Assembly: GCF_015710975.1 (NCBI RefSeq)
Contig: NZ_CP049783.1
Location: forward strand, 2,415,501 to 2,479,500
Direction of reading: 5' to 3'
Source of the DNA: Paenibacillus polymyxa
Lineage (GTDB): Bacteria; Bacillota; Bacilli; Paenibacillales; Paenibacillaceae
DNA length: 64,000 bases
In this document: one piece after another, positions 1 through 7,897 of the stretch
Position numbering within the stretch: the stretch's first letter is position 1
Layout of the letters: each line of letters begins with the position of its first letter
Made by a program: the position numbers and the translations under genes
Notes under the pieces: generated by a model
The model's database searches: none
What the model was told of the DNA's origin: nothing
The model's input: only the letters and a program-made list of their open reading frames with translations

Positions 1-702
1 ACACTGGCTAATGGAAATATTGAAGTGACCCTTCCTAAAGGTACTGTGCTTCCTGAAGGAACGGTGTTGAATACAGGACCGAATAATACAGCGGTTACCT
101 ACTCTAATGCAAATAATAACCGGACTTTAACAAGCGATTTGAAAGTTACCGTCCAAGGGATCAATGGCCTTCATCAGTTGGGTTATACAATTAGTGGCAC
201 AACTCCTACTAAAGGGGATGCCTTTTTCACCTCTAAAGATGGTGCTGCGATTACAGCAGGGAATATTACGCTAAATCCTGACATACAAAGTGACCCTAAT
301 AAAATCGCAACTTCTCTTCGGGTAGATGGCACGGGAACGACCGATGAGAAAGTGATACTCGGAAACAATGCTTTAGCTATGGCTATGGCCAACCTAAAAA
401 ATGTGAAATTTGATTTTGGAGCAGCTTTATCCAGTCCAACATCAGTGGATGACTATTTTAGCTCTATTGCTGGACAGCTTGGGGTTCAGACTCAGGAAGC
501 GGAACGTCAATCACAGAACGCACAGCTCCTGACGGAGCAAGTAGATTTGAGTAGACAATCTGTCAGCGGGGTGTCTCTGGATGAGGAAATGTCCAATCTG
601 ATCAAGTTTCAGCATGCCTATAGTGCATCTTCGCGTTTCATGACAACGTTCGATCAGCTGTTGGATAAGCTGATTAATAGTACAGGCCGTGTAGGCCTCT
701 AA
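1..702 (+). CDS. flgK: Flagellar hook-associated protein 1 (FlgK), C-terminal part only
   Basis: FlgK forms the first hook-filament junction layer of the flagellum. The reading frame is open from base 1, so the 5' part lies outside the window and the visible 233 codons are the C-terminus. The last ~60 residues (SRQSVSGVSLDEEMSNLIKF, then QHAYSASSRFMTTFDQLLDK) are the typical conserved C-terminal amphipathic helix of FlgK/FlgE-type axial proteins, with a heptad pattern needed for polymerisation. An internal GTG at 25 is not the real start. It is followed 28 bases later by flgL, the usual partner, in the same operon. The identification is secure from the C-terminal motif plus flgL adjacency. 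Confidence 0.93.
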   Translation, partial: TLANGNIEVTLPKGTVLPEGTVLNTGPNNTAVTYSNANNNRTLTSDLKVTVQGINGLHQLGYTISGTTPTKGDAFFTSKDGAAITAGNITLNPDIQSDPNKIATSLRVDGTGTTDEKVILGNNALAMAMANLKNVKFDFGAALSSPTSVDDYFSSIAGQLGVQTQEAERQSQNAQLLTEQVDLSRQSVSGVSLDEEMSNLIKFQHAYSASSRFMTTFDQLLDKLINSTGRVGL

Positions 703-730
703 ACGTATTCTTATTAGTAGGAGGTAGCGT

Positions 731-1639
731 ATGGCGATTCGAGTAACCTCGGGGATGATGAGCATGCAGACGCTCAATAACCTGAATCATAACTACAGCA
801 ATATGAATAAAATGGAAAACCAGATTACAACTGGACGTAAGCTCAATAAACCTTCAGATGATCCTGTAGGTGTAACTTATGCCCTTCGCTATAGATCTGA
901 GTTAGCTTCTAATGAGCAATACTCCAGTAATGCAGATGCAGCTGTGAGTTGGTTGGATTTTACGGATTCAACTATGCAGCAAGCTGGAGATGTGATGAAA
1001 CGTCTAAAAGAGCTGACAGTTCAAGCTTCAAGTGGTACTGTTCCTCAATCAGGGTTGGATGCAATTAAGCTGGAGGTCGATCAGCTTAAGGAGCAAATGA
1101 CCAATATTGGGAATAGCCAAATCCGTGGTAAGTATATTTTTAATGGTCAAAAGTATGATCAGGCACCTTATGAGCTTACGAGTACCATTACTAGTTATGA
1201 CCAAATTGACCCAGATCAAGGTGCTGTAAATTATGCTATAGGAGATCAATCCACATTTCGGGTCAATACTAGCGGAAGTGAGTTTTTTGGGGCTTCAGCG
1301 GAAGCTGATAATGTTTTTAAAGTTATGGATAATTTGAGTGCAGCCTTGGCTAGTGGAAACCAAACGGCGATATCAAGTCAGCTCACAGGTATTGAATCCC
1401 GTTACACCAAAATGCAGTCCAGTTTATCAGAAGTTGGAGCGCGCACAAATCGTGTGGAGTTAGTGCAATCGCGTCTGGATGATCGTAATTTAAATTTAAC
1501 AAATTTGCAGTCTAAGACAGAGGATGCGGATATAGCAAGTCTGATGATTCAAGCGACTTCTGCTCAGACTATATATGAAGCTGCTTTGAAATCATCGGCT
1601 CAGATCATGCAGCCATCTCTTATGGATTTTTTGAGATAA
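731..1639 (+). CDS. flgL: Flagellar hook-associated protein 3 (FlgL)
   Basis: This 302-residue protein is the second hook-filament junction protein. The N-terminus (RVTSGMMSMQTLNNLNHNYS, then NQITTGRKLNKPSDDPVG) is the flagellin-like D0/D1 helix shared by FlgL and flagellins. The C-terminus (DADIASLMIQATSAQTIYEA) closes the coiled D0 domain. Length fits the family. A GGAGG at 720-724 lies just before the ATG. It follows flgK directly and ends before a hairpin with a T-run, after which fliW and csrA follow, as in Bacillus. Export would be through the flagellar type III apparatus, so no signal peptide is expected and none is seen. Confidence 0.94.
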   Translation: MAIRVTSGMMSMQTLNNLNHNYSNMNKMENQITTGRKLNKPSDDPVGVTYALRYRSELASNEQYSSNADAAVSWLDFTDSTMQQAGDVMKRLKELTVQASSGTVPQSGLDAIKLEVDQLKEQMTNIGNSQIRGKYIFNGQKYDQAPYELTSTITSYDQIDPDQGAVNYAIGDQSTFRVNTSGSEFFGASAEADNVFKVMDNLSAALASGNQTAISSQLTGIESRYTKMQSSLSEVGARTNRVELVQSRLDDRNLNLTNLQSKTEDADIASLMIQATSAQTIYEAALKSSAQIMQPSLMDFLR

Positions 1640-1663
1640 AATTTCGTTTTCTTTGACATTTTG

Positions 1664-1693
1664 AAGCTATGGACCAAGGTCTGTAGCTTTTTT
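1664..1693 (+). terminator. Rho-independent terminator after flgL
   Basis: AAGCTA at 1664-1669 pairs with TAGCTT at 1684-1689 with an inner GACC/GGTC pairing, followed by a T-run. The stem is interrupted, so readthrough into fliW is plausible. Confidence 0.6.
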
Positions 1694-1717
1694 ATTAGAA
1701 CTCTAGGAGGATGAGAT

Positions 1718-2167
1718 ATGGACCAAAAGCATGTAATAAATGGAAAAGAACAATATAAGGAAGAATCGATTTTTACTTTCCCGAAAGGCATACCTGGTTT
1801 TGAGCATTTACGTGATTTTAAGCTACAGGAACATAACGAGTTGTTCAGTATTTTTAGTGCTGTAGAAGAGGACGGTATTTCATTTATAACAATCAATCCT
1901 TTTGATTTTGTACATGATTACGAGTTTGAGTTGTCTAATGATGCTCTTGCAGATATTGATGTAACAGTCCGAGAACAGATTGCAGTTCGTTGTATTGTAA
2001 CTTGGCATAGTAATAGAGATAAAATAACGGTCAACTTAATTGCCCCTATCATTTTTAATACGGAAAATTTAAAAGGTAAGCAGATTATTCTGCAAAATTC
2101 GGAGTATACGACCAGACATGCATTGTGGCCAGATGTAGAATTGGAAGAGCAAGGCGGTGAATCCTGA
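1718..2167 (+). CDS. fliW: Flagellar assembly factor FliW
   Basis: FliW is a 149-residue cytoplasmic protein. In Bacillus it binds either free flagellin or CsrA, and when flagellin is secreted the released FliW sequesters CsrA and so relieves repression of hag translation. The family signature is seen near the start (FTFPKGIPGFEHLRDF) and in the mid-region (SFITINPFDFVHDYEFEL). An AGGAGG at 1704-1709 serves the ATG at 1718. The stop codon overlaps the csrA start (TGATG at 2165-2169), so the two are translationally coupled. Presence of a CsrA-type hairpin in the hag leader 2 kb downstream fits the same control circuit. Confidence 0.96.
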   Translation: MDQKHVINGKEQYKEESIFTFPKGIPGFEHLRDFKLQEHNELFSIFSAVEEDGISFITINPFDFVHDYEFELSNDALADIDVTVREQIAVRCIVTWHSNRDKITVNLIAPIIFNTENLKGKQIILQNSEYTTRHALWPDVELEEQGGES

Positions 2168-2403
2168 TGCTGGTATTGTCCCGCAAGAAAGGCGAGTCTA
2201 TCGTTATTCAGAATAATATTGTATTAACGGTGCTTTCCGTTGAAGGAGACAACGTCAAAATTGGAATATCTGCTCCTAAGGATATAGATATTTACCGAAA
2301 AGAAATTTTCGACGCAATTCAGGACAATAATCAAAGCGCTGTAATGGATCTTAAAACAATTCAAACTGCAATATTGAATATGGACGGTAACCGCATCGAG
2401 TAG
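2167..2403 (+). CDS. csrA: Translational regulator CsrA
   Basis: CsrA is a small homodimeric RNA-binding protein that binds GGA motifs in hairpin loops and blocks ribosome access. The 78-residue sequence begins MLVLSRKKGESIVIQNNI and continues with VKIGISAPKDIDIYRKEIF, the invariant beta-strand pattern of the family, including the LxRKxxE start and the basic strand. The length is close to B. subtilis CsrA. The start overlaps the fliW stop by one base. A strong terminator follows at 2428. Its expected target here is hag, whose leader has GGA sites both in a hairpin loop and at the Shine-Dalgarno sequence. Confidence 0.97.
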   Translation: MLVLSRKKGESIVIQNNIVLTVLSVEGDNVKIGISAPKDIDIYRKEIFDAIQDNNQSAVMDLKTIQTAILNMDGNRIE

Positions 2404-2427
2404 GAATCTATCTTTTTCGATATAGAA

Positions 2428-2459
2428 AAGCTGACCCAAGCGAGGGCCAGCTTTTTTTT
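2428..2459 (+). terminator. Rho-independent terminator after csrA
   Basis: AAGCTGACCC (2428-2437) pairs with GGGCCAGCTT (2444-2453) with one A/C mismatch, followed by an eight-base T-run. It closes the flgK-flgL-fliW-csrA unit. Confidence 0.88.
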
Positions 2460-2520
2460 GGTTTTTTTATGTTGTTAAAACTAGCAGAGTTTTAGTTAAT
2501 CTTCAATCTGTTTTACTAAG

Positions 2521-3924
2521 TTATCTTATTTGGTAAGCGAAATGATAGAGACTGTTAATATCTGAGTTAAGTAGTTTACCGCCACTGTAAAAGTCGATTG
2601 GGATAATATCAAAATAATGCGTGCTGACGCCGTTATAGAAAGAATACTTCCCTGCAGCCGAGGTCAAACCACTTACTGGGATCGTAAAGTATCCTTGTTC
2701 ATTGGTTGTTCCGCTTGCTGTAAATACCTTATTGTTTATTGTCACAATAATTCTTGTGGTGACAATAGCATTTGCTACAGGACTGCCTTGGGCATCAAAC
2801 GCTCTGCCGCTAATGGTGATGTTATTTTTTATTCTCCATTTTTGGCCGTAACCGTAGTTCATAAAACCATATACTCCACCGTCTGTTGTAATGTTGGAGG
2901 TTATCACCCGTGCAACATCAGCATTTTGATAACTTACTGTCAAAGTATACGGAGTGGTGAGATCAAACTTGGATGGTGCAATAACACGGATATAATATTC
3001 CCCTGCGGATAACTTTATTTGTGCGGTTGTGTTCTGGCTAAGATATCCGAGACTTGTTAAATTAGCGTCATATAGGTCCAGTCGGTATTCGCCGTAAGCT
3101 GAGGTGTTGTTGAGGTTGAGACGGACGGTGCTATCAGAGGGAACATTAATCTTACTCCAATCCTCATCAAGGATATTGTCGATCGTTTGGCTACTGCTAA
3201 AGGTGGCTGATCCCCTGTCTTTAGCAAACCAAGGATTGTCATCTGGTTCACTACTGTCATAGCTGTCGGATTGAATAGAGTGAACGGTAAAGGGCTGAGT
3301 TATATTAAATCCCTTATAGGATTGGACAAGTATGAAATAATAGCCAGTTCCTGCAACATAGCTAGCTTGTTCATATTGACCAGCTCCCTTTGTCGAATAT
3401 GAGACTTTGTTTAGCGTTCCTGTGCTTTCATCAAGCTTGTATAGATGAAGATCGTAATCGGTGGTTGTTGATGCCCCTGGATTTAGAAATACAGTCAGCT
3501 TATTGGGAGTCTCAACACGTGTGAAAAACCAGCGGCTTTCACCCTCCGCAGTAATATAACCCTGCGAGGAATTACCTGATTTAATAAAGATTGCCCCATC
3601 GGGTGTAGTATTATAAACATCATATGTGACTGCGGAGACGGAAAATTTATTGTTAGACGAAGTATCTGGTAATGTATTTAACTTTGGAGATTTTAAAATG
3701 ATGTCCTCTTTAGTGATTGAAAGTGATTTGGATCGGATTGGCGTTGTATGTAGATCGCTTAAAAGTGTGTTTGAGCCTTTCTTAACTATGTAATTAAGAA
3801 ATTGTGTTGGCAATTGAATAGGTTTGGCTTGAGAAGAACCCGCAAGCGCCAGATTAGAAGATGCTGAGAACCAACCTATCGTAAGAACCAAAATGGATAG
3901 CAAACGAATAGTTTTCCGAAGCAT
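2521..3924 (-). CDS. Secreted protein with PPC-like beta domains
   Basis: The function of this 467-residue predicted secreted protein is not recognised. Residues 1-29 form a signal peptide (basic MLRKTIRLLSI, hydrophobic core, ALA-G cleavage region). Residues ~100-215 and ~225-335 look like two bacterial pre-peptidase C-terminal (PPC-like) beta-sandwiches: YDLHLYKLD and YRLDLYDANL strands, then YYFILVQSYKG and YYIRVIAPSKF. Residues ~365-430 resemble a carboxypeptidase-regulatory or Ig-like fold (GRAFDAQGSPVANAIVTT). No catalytic domain or wall anchor is visible, so it may bind a surface polymer or carbohydrate. It lies antisense between csrA and hag and has its own sigma-A-type promoter. The domain assignment is by pattern only. 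Confidence 0.72.
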   Translation of the reverse strand: MLRKTIRLLSILVLTIGWFSASSNLALAGSSQAKPIQLPTQFLNYIVKKGSNTLLSDLHTTPIRSKSLSITKEDIILKSPKLNTLPDTSSNNKFSVSAVTYDVYNTTPDGAIFIKSGNSSQGYITAEGESRWFFTRVETPNKLTVFLNPGASTTTDYDLHLYKLDESTGTLNKVSYSTKGAGQYEQASYVAGTGYYFILVQSYKGFNITQPFTVHSIQSDSYDSSEPDDNPWFAKDRGSATFSSSQTIDNILDEDWSKINVPSDSTVRLNLNNTSAYGEYRLDLYDANLTSLGYLSQNTTAQIKLSAGEYYIRVIAPSKFDLTTPYTLTVSYQNADVARVITSNITTDGGVYGFMNYGYGQKWRIKNNITISGRAFDAQGSPVANAIVTTRIIVTINNKVFTASGTTNEQGYFTIPVSGLTSAAGKYSFYNGVSTHYFDIIPIDFYSGGKLLNSDINSLYHFAYQIR

Positions 3925-3967
3925 AATTGAAACACTCCTTAATTAGTATATTTTTTATCACAAGCTT

Positions 3968-3996
3968 AATATAAGCTAGAGTTCAATATATGTCAA
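3968..3996 (-). promoter_or_regulatory. Sigma-A-type promoter of the reverse-strand secreted-protein gene
   Basis: On the reverse strand TTGACA (complement of 3991-3996) is followed after 17 bases by TATATT (complement of 3968-3973), about 45 bases upstream of the ATG at 3924. Both boxes and the spacing match the vegetative consensus. Confidence 0.75.
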
Positions 3997-4074
3997 TTAT
4001 TGGTTTAAATTAAATTATTTACGTTTATCATGTTGTTTTCCAAAAAAGATTTTTTTGAAAATTTTGAAATGCTA

Positions 4075-4102
4075 TAAACAATACAGTGGTAGGTGTCGAT
4101 AT
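4075..4102 (+). promoter_or_regulatory. Sigma-D (motility) promoter of hag
   Basis: TAAA at 4075-4078 and GTCGATAT at 4095-4102 are separated by 16 bases. This is close to the Bacillus sigma-D consensus TAAA-N15-GCCGATAT. It implies a ~90-base untranslated leader before the hag ATG at 4200. Confidence 0.85.
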
Positions 4103-4120
4103 ATAATTTAGAGCGGTAAT

Positions 4121-4195
4121 TCTTCAGGGCGGCCGACCTGTGAAGACGCTCATACCACAAGGACGTGGGAAGTAAACCATTTCAGGGAGGAAATT
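4121..4195 (+). promoter_or_regulatory. hag leader with CsrA-type binding sites
   Basis: Two hairpins are visible. The first has TCTTC (4121-4125) pairing with GAAGA (4142-4146), plus AGG/CCT. The second has CCAC (4155-4158) pairing with GTGG (4165-4168), with loop AAGGAC exposing a GGA. A second GGA lies within the Shine-Dalgarno AGGGAGG at 4184-4190. One GGA in a hairpin loop plus one at the ribosome site is the layout by which CsrA represses hag in B. subtilis. The genes fliW and csrA lie just upstream. The protein-RNA interaction itself is inferred. Confidence 0.75.
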
Positions 4196-4199
4196 TAAA

Positions 4200-4967
4200 A
4201 TGATTATCAACCACAATATTCCTGCATTAAACACTCACCGTAACATGGGTATGAATAATGCTGCAGCAAGCAAAAACATGGAGAAACTGTCTTCCGGTCT
4301 GCGTATCAACCGCGCTGCTGATGACGCTGCTGGTCTCTCTATCTCCGAAAAAATGCGCGGACAAATCCGTGGTTTGGAACAATCCCAACGTAACGTTCAA
4401 GATGGTATTTCTTTTGCACAAACTGCTGAGGGTGCAATGAACGAAGTATCCTCCATGCTTTCTCGTATGAAAGAATTGAACGTTCAAAAGCTGAACGGAA
4501 CATACTCTACTAGTGATAAGAGCAACATCAACATGGAGCTTAACGCACTAGGATCGCAAATCGATAGCATCATGAAAAACACAACATTCAACGGAATCAA
4601 AATCACTTCTAACGTAAAAGTACAAGCTGACGATAAAGCCTTCACGATTACAGTTAGTGGTGTTGCTACAACAGGATTCACTGGTCTGAAATCTTCTTCC
4701 ACATTGACAAATGTAAGTGATGCTATTGAAAAAGTAGCTACACAACGTGCTAAATTGGGTGCTGTTCAAAACCGCTTGGAATATACCTCCAACAACCTGG
4801 GTACTACAGTTGAGAACCTGACAGCTTCCGAATCCCGTATTCGTGATACTGACATGGCTAAGGAAATGGTTACTTTGTCCAAAAACAACATCTTGCTGCA
4901 AGCTTCCCAATCTATGCTGGCACAAGCAAACTCTGCGCCACAAGGCGTACTGTCCCTGCTTCGTTAA
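4200..4967 (+). CDS. hag: Flagellin (Hag/FliC)
   Basis: This is the filament subunit, 255 residues. The N-terminal D0/D1 helix begins MIINHNIPALNTHRNMGMNN and includes LSSGLRINRAADDAAGLSIS. The C-terminal D1/D0 begins near NRLEYTSNNLGTTVENLTAS and ends in the typical LAQANSAPQGVLSLLR. The central part (~residues 140-180) is very short and D2/D3 domains are missing, so this is a minimal flagellin like that of Bacillus. Serine and threonine in the short variable region are the likely glycan acceptors, given the Maf and pse genes downstream, but the sites cannot be assigned. Codon use is strongly biased, as expected for a highly expressed gene. Confidence 0.97.
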   Translation: MIINHNIPALNTHRNMGMNNAAASKNMEKLSSGLRINRAADDAAGLSISEKMRGQIRGLEQSQRNVQDGISFAQTAEGAMNEVSSMLSRMKELNVQKLNGTYSTSDKSNINMELNALGSQIDSIMKNTTFNGIKITSNVKVQADDKAFTITVSGVATTGFTGLKSSSTLTNVSDAIEKVATQRAKLGAVQNRLEYTSNNLGTTVENLTASESRIRDTDMAKEMVTLSKNNILLQASQSMLAQANSAPQGVLSLLR

Positions 4968-4992
4968 AATTTTGGAAAGCAAACGAATTATT

Positions 4993-5022
4993 AAAGGCTC
5001 TGCATTTTGCAGAGCCTTTTTT
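4993..5022 (+). terminator. Rho-independent terminator after hag
   Basis: A perfect 12-base stem, AAAGGCTCTGCA (4993-5004) with TGCAGAGCCTTT (5008-5019), a three-base loop and a T-run. It is a strong terminator for an abundant mRNA. Confidence 0.95.
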
Positions 5023-5042
5023 GTTTTTTATATGATTTTTCA

Positions 5043-5069
5043 TAAATATTCTAAATCATTAACCGATAT
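5043..5069 (+). promoter_or_regulatory. Sigma-D promoter of the flaG-fliDST operon
   Basis: TAAA (5043-5046), a 15-base spacer and ACCGATAT (5062-5069) match the sigma-D consensus at 11 of 12 positions with the ideal spacing. It lies about 75 bases upstream of flaG. Confidence 0.85.
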
Positions 5070-5144
5070 ATAGAGTAGGACATCTAATAGGGATAGAAAA
5101 GATACATTGTTCGGTATACCATTTTAAGAGTGAGGGGTTATGTT

Positions 5145-5513
5145 ATGGAACCGTTGATACCCGCTAATGCAGGAAGTATAACACCGATTCATCTCTCTTC
5201 TGGAACTAAAAAGGAGGACACGGCTGTTGACCCTTCGAAAACCTCTGAAGAGGCGGTACAATCTGCAATTCCTGTAAAGGCACAGCAAACGCACGAGCAA
5301 ACCATCCAACAATTGCAAAAAGCAATTGATGCAATTCAGGGTCCTCAAAAGACGTTGGAAATATCTGTACACGAAAAAACTCACGCCATTATGATTAAAG
5401 TTTTAAACAAGGAAACGGGAGACCTCATTCGAGAGGTCCCGCCAGAAAAAATTTTGGATTTGGCAGCGAGAATGATGGAAATTACCGGGATTATTGTCGA
5501 TAAAAAGGTATAG
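5145..5513 (+). CDS. flaG: FlaG family flagellar protein
   Basis: FlaG proteins are small and are thought to influence filament length. This one has 122 residues from the ATG at 5145, chosen because AGGGG at 5133-5137 lies seven bases upstream; a GTG at 5130 would lack a ribosome site. The N-terminal ~70 residues are variable and probably disordered. The conserved C-terminal FlaG domain (LEISVHEKTHAIMIKVLNKE, then GDLIREVPPEKILDLAARMM) is clear. It is followed 12 bases later by fliD, as in Bacillus. Confidence 0.92.
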   Translation: MEPLIPANAGSITPIHLSSGTKKEDTAVDPSKTSEEAVQSAIPVKAQQTHEQTIQQLQKAIDAIQGPQKTLEISVHEKTHAIMIKVLNKETGDLIREVPPEKILDLAARMMEITGIIVDKKV

Positions 5514-5525
5514 GGAGGAAAATTT

Positions 5526-7049
5526 ATGGTTACGAGAATAAGTGGTTTGGCATCTGGTATGGATATAGATTCAATGGTTAAAAAGTTGATGACAGCAGAG
5601 AGCGCTCCTCTCGACAAGTTGAATCAACAGAAACAACTAATGGAATGGAAGCGTGAAAACTATCGGGAAACTAGTGTGAAACTAGTTAGTTTTACACAAG
5701 ATAAACTATCTAAACTTAGCTTGAGTAGTGCAATCAGTGCTCAGAAGGCCAATGTTACTGGAAATACGAGTGCGGTTAGTGCAAAAGTATCTTCGTCGGC
5801 CAGTGGAGTATTAGATGTAAAGGTAACTTCGCTGGCAACAGCATCAAGCGCTACTTCTTTTGCAGCTATCGAACTCAATGGTTCTGCTCCTGCACCGACC
5901 GATTGGGGAACTGTTAAGCTACAGGATATTAAAGATTCGGGAATCTCAGGAACCACTCCAATAACAGTCAAAATTGGTTCAGGAGACTCGGAAGCATCAA
6001 TAGAGATTGATCCTGTCAATGAAACGCTTGATTCCTTTGTACAAAAAATCAATTCAAATAAGCAAGCTGGTGTAAGTGCAATTTATGACTCGGCTACAGG
6101 TAAGATTTCTCTAACAAGTAAAACGACTGGAGCCAAAGATATTGCGCTTAATGGAGCAATATTTTCGGCTTTAAAGCTGGGGAGTACTATAACAGGAGGC
6201 GAAGATGCCAAGCTCACTGTAAATGGTTTGGATATCACAAGGTCTTCCAATACTTTTGCGATGAATGGTGTTGAACTTACGCTTAATAATGCCAGTGGGA
6301 GTACTTCAACACGCATTGAGGTAGTCAAAGATACGGATAAGCTGGTTGAAACGGTTCAAGGGTTTGTTGACGCGTATAATGATGTTCTCTCTACGTTAAA
6401 TAACAAAGTTAGTGAAGAACGTTACAAAAAATACGCCCCTTTAACAACTGACCAAAAAAAGGATATGAGTGATGATGAAATCACACTTTGGACTAACAAA
6501 GCCAAAAGCGGCATGCTTAAAAACGACAGCATTTTGCAGAGCGCAGCAGCGGATATGCGTAGTGCAATGGTTCAAAAAGTTACACTGGACGACGGTACAA
6601 CAATTAGTCTTGCCGAGCTTGGTATAACAACAGGTACGTATCAGTCAAAAGGAAAACTTATTTTAGATACAGATAAGCTGAAAGCTGCTTTAGATAAAGA
6701 TCCTGATATTGTGACCAACTTTTTCGGTAAGCAGGATTCTGCTACAGCACAAAGTAATAAATATACAGATCAAGATGGAATTTTCACACGTATGAAAAAA
6801 ATATCCAATACTGCGCTGCAAAAGTTAGCTGATAAGGCAGGAACCTCAAAGGTAAGCACTGATCTTAGTGCTTCATTCATTATCAGCAGCACGATGGGAC
6901 AAGAGCTAACGAGTATTGATAGAAGAATAACTGATATGACAGCCCGATTGAATATGATCGAAACGAACTACTACAAGAAGTTTACATCCATGGAGACGGC
7001 AATTAATAAATATAATAGTACTTCTTCTAGTTTGTCCAGTTTTAGATAA
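5526..7049 (+). CDS. fliD: Flagellar filament cap protein FliD (HAP2)
   Basis: FliD caps the filament tip and helps flagellin fold into the growing filament. The 507-residue product has the FliD N-terminal signature (MVTRISGLASGMDIDSMVKK, then KLMTAESAPLDKLNQQKQLM) and the C-terminal family region with DRRITDMTARLNMIETNYYK followed by KFTSMETAINKYN. The length is typical for Bacillales. A GGGAGGA at 5513-5519 serves the start. It sits in the flaG-fliD-fliS-fliT order, presumably driven by the sigma-D promoter at 5043. The middle domain is Ser/Thr/Asn-rich, which is normal for surface-exposed cap domains. Confidence 0.96.
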   Translation: MVTRISGLASGMDIDSMVKKLMTAESAPLDKLNQQKQLMEWKRENYRETSVKLVSFTQDKLSKLSLSSAISAQKANVTGNTSAVSAKVSSSASGVLDVKVTSLATASSATSFAAIELNGSAPAPTDWGTVKLQDIKDSGISGTTPITVKIGSGDSEASIEIDPVNETLDSFVQKINSNKQAGVSAIYDSATGKISLTSKTTGAKDIALNGAIFSALKLGSTITGGEDAKLTVNGLDITRSSNTFAMNGVELTLNNASGSTSTRIEVVKDTDKLVETVQGFVDAYNDVLSTLNNKVSEERYKKYAPLTTDQKKDMSDDEITLWTNKAKSGMLKNDSILQSAAADMRSAMVQKVTLDDGTTISLAELGITTGTYQSKGKLILDTDKLKAALDKDPDIVTNFFGKQDSATAQSNKYTDQDGIFTRMKKISNTALQKLADKAGTSKVSTDLSASFIISSTMGQELTSIDRRITDMTARLNMIETNYYKKFTSMETAINKYNSTSSSLSSFR

Positions 7050-7066
7050 ATAAGGAGGTCATACAT

Positions 7067-7450
7067 TTGATTCAATCCCCTTACCAGAAGTACCAGCAGG
7101 CTCAAGCCCAGACTGCCTCCAAGCCTAAACTTCTGATTATGCTGTATGATGGGGCAATCCGATTTACTCGGGCAGGTATAGACGGGATTTTAGATAAAGA
7201 TTTCGGGAAAGCGAACTATAATCTTTGTAAATCACAAGCTATCATTCATGAGCTAATATCTGCCTTGAATTTTGACTACCCAATTTCGCAGGACTTGTTA
7301 AGAATTTATGAATATATGTTGCATTGTCTGATTGAGTCTAATGTTCATAAAGATGTATCGAAGGCTCGGGAAGTAGAGGAACATCTAACAGATCTTAGAG
7401 AGGCTTGGGTTGAAATAAGCAAACTGCCAAGCTCGGTCACAGGTAGTTGA
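7067..7450 (+). CDS. fliS: Flagellin chaperone FliS
   Basis: FliS is a cytoplasmic export chaperone that binds the C-terminus of flagellin and prevents premature polymerisation. The 127-residue sequence shows the family start SPYQKYQQAQAQTASKPKLL and LIMLYDGAIRFTRAGID, plus an all-helical body. The start is a TTG at 7067, supported by a strong AAGGAGG at 7052-7058 eight bases upstream. Its stop overlaps the ATG of the next gene (TGATG at 7448-7452), indicating coupling with the FliT-like gene. Length matches the family. Confidence 0.94.
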   Translation: MIQSPYQKYQQAQAQTASKPKLLIMLYDGAIRFTRAGIDGILDKDFGKANYNLCKSQAIIHELISALNFDYPISQDLLRIYEYMLHCLIESNVHKDVSKAREVEEHLTDLREAWVEISKLPSSVTGS

Positions 7451-7794
7451 TGGATAATAACAGTATTCAAGACCTTATTCAGGTACTGAAGGAAATGACG
7501 ATAGAGACGACTAACCGAATTTCGATCATAGAAGAGGAAGAATTGGTTTCTTTTGTTGAACGTCGACAGGAAATTGTGCATGCAATGGAGAAATACCGTA
7601 ATTTTCTTACTGAAGAAGATAAACAAGAAATTGGATACATCTTAGATATGGATGAACCTATATTGGATCGCATGAATAAGTTAAAAGATGAAGCGGGAAG
7701 TTGGATGGAGAAAAAAGGGAACATACGAATTCAACAAAATGCTTACCAGCGTGCTTATTCAGTTGATAGTCTTTTCATAGACCACAGGAAATAA
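7450..7794 (+). CDS. fliT: FliT-like flagellar export chaperone
   Basis: A small acidic all-helical protein of 114 residues that directly follows fliS with a one-base overlap. The position and size match Bacillus FliT, the proposed chaperone of FliD, but sequence conservation in this family is low. Visible features are predicted helices with many Glu and Ile/Leu heptads (IETTNRISIIEEEELVSFVE). ATG at 7450 is preferred to the TTG at 7447. The call rests mainly on context. A terminator follows. Confidence 0.72.
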   Translation: MDNNSIQDLIQVLKEMTIETTNRISIIEEEELVSFVERRQEIVHAMEKYRNFLTEEDKQEIGYILDMDEPILDRMNKLKDEAGSWMEKKGNIRIQQNAYQRAYSVDSLFIDHRK

Positions 7795-7806
7795 GCGGTT
7801 TTATAA

Positions 7807-7840
7807 TCTCTCTCAGAAATTACTGGGAGAGACTTTTTTT
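7807..7840 (+). terminator. Rho-independent terminator after fliT
   Basis: TCTCTCTCAG (7807-7816) pairs with CTGGGAGAGA (7823-7832) with one mismatch and a six-base loop, followed by a T-run at 7834-7840. It ends the flaG-fliDST unit and separates it from the glycosylation genes. Confidence 0.88.
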
Positions 7841-7869
7841 GTTTGAAGGTTCACTCCTTCATGTTACAG

Positions 7870-7877
7870 TCCGATAT
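7870..7877 (+). promoter_or_regulatory. Possible sigma-D -10 element for the maf-pse operon
   Basis: TCCGATAT matches the sigma-D -10 box GCCGATAT at 7 of 8 bases and lies 20 bases upstream of the maf start. No good TAAA is found at the right distance (TTCA at 7850), so this promoter is only a candidate. Confidence 0.4.
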
Positions 7878-7897
7878 ACTAATTAAGAAGAATCATT

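Noticed and set aside
2617..3012. 131-residue plus-strand ORF opposite the secreted-protein gene
   Set aside because: Antisense shadow without ribosome site; the reverse-strand product has a signal peptide and domain structure.
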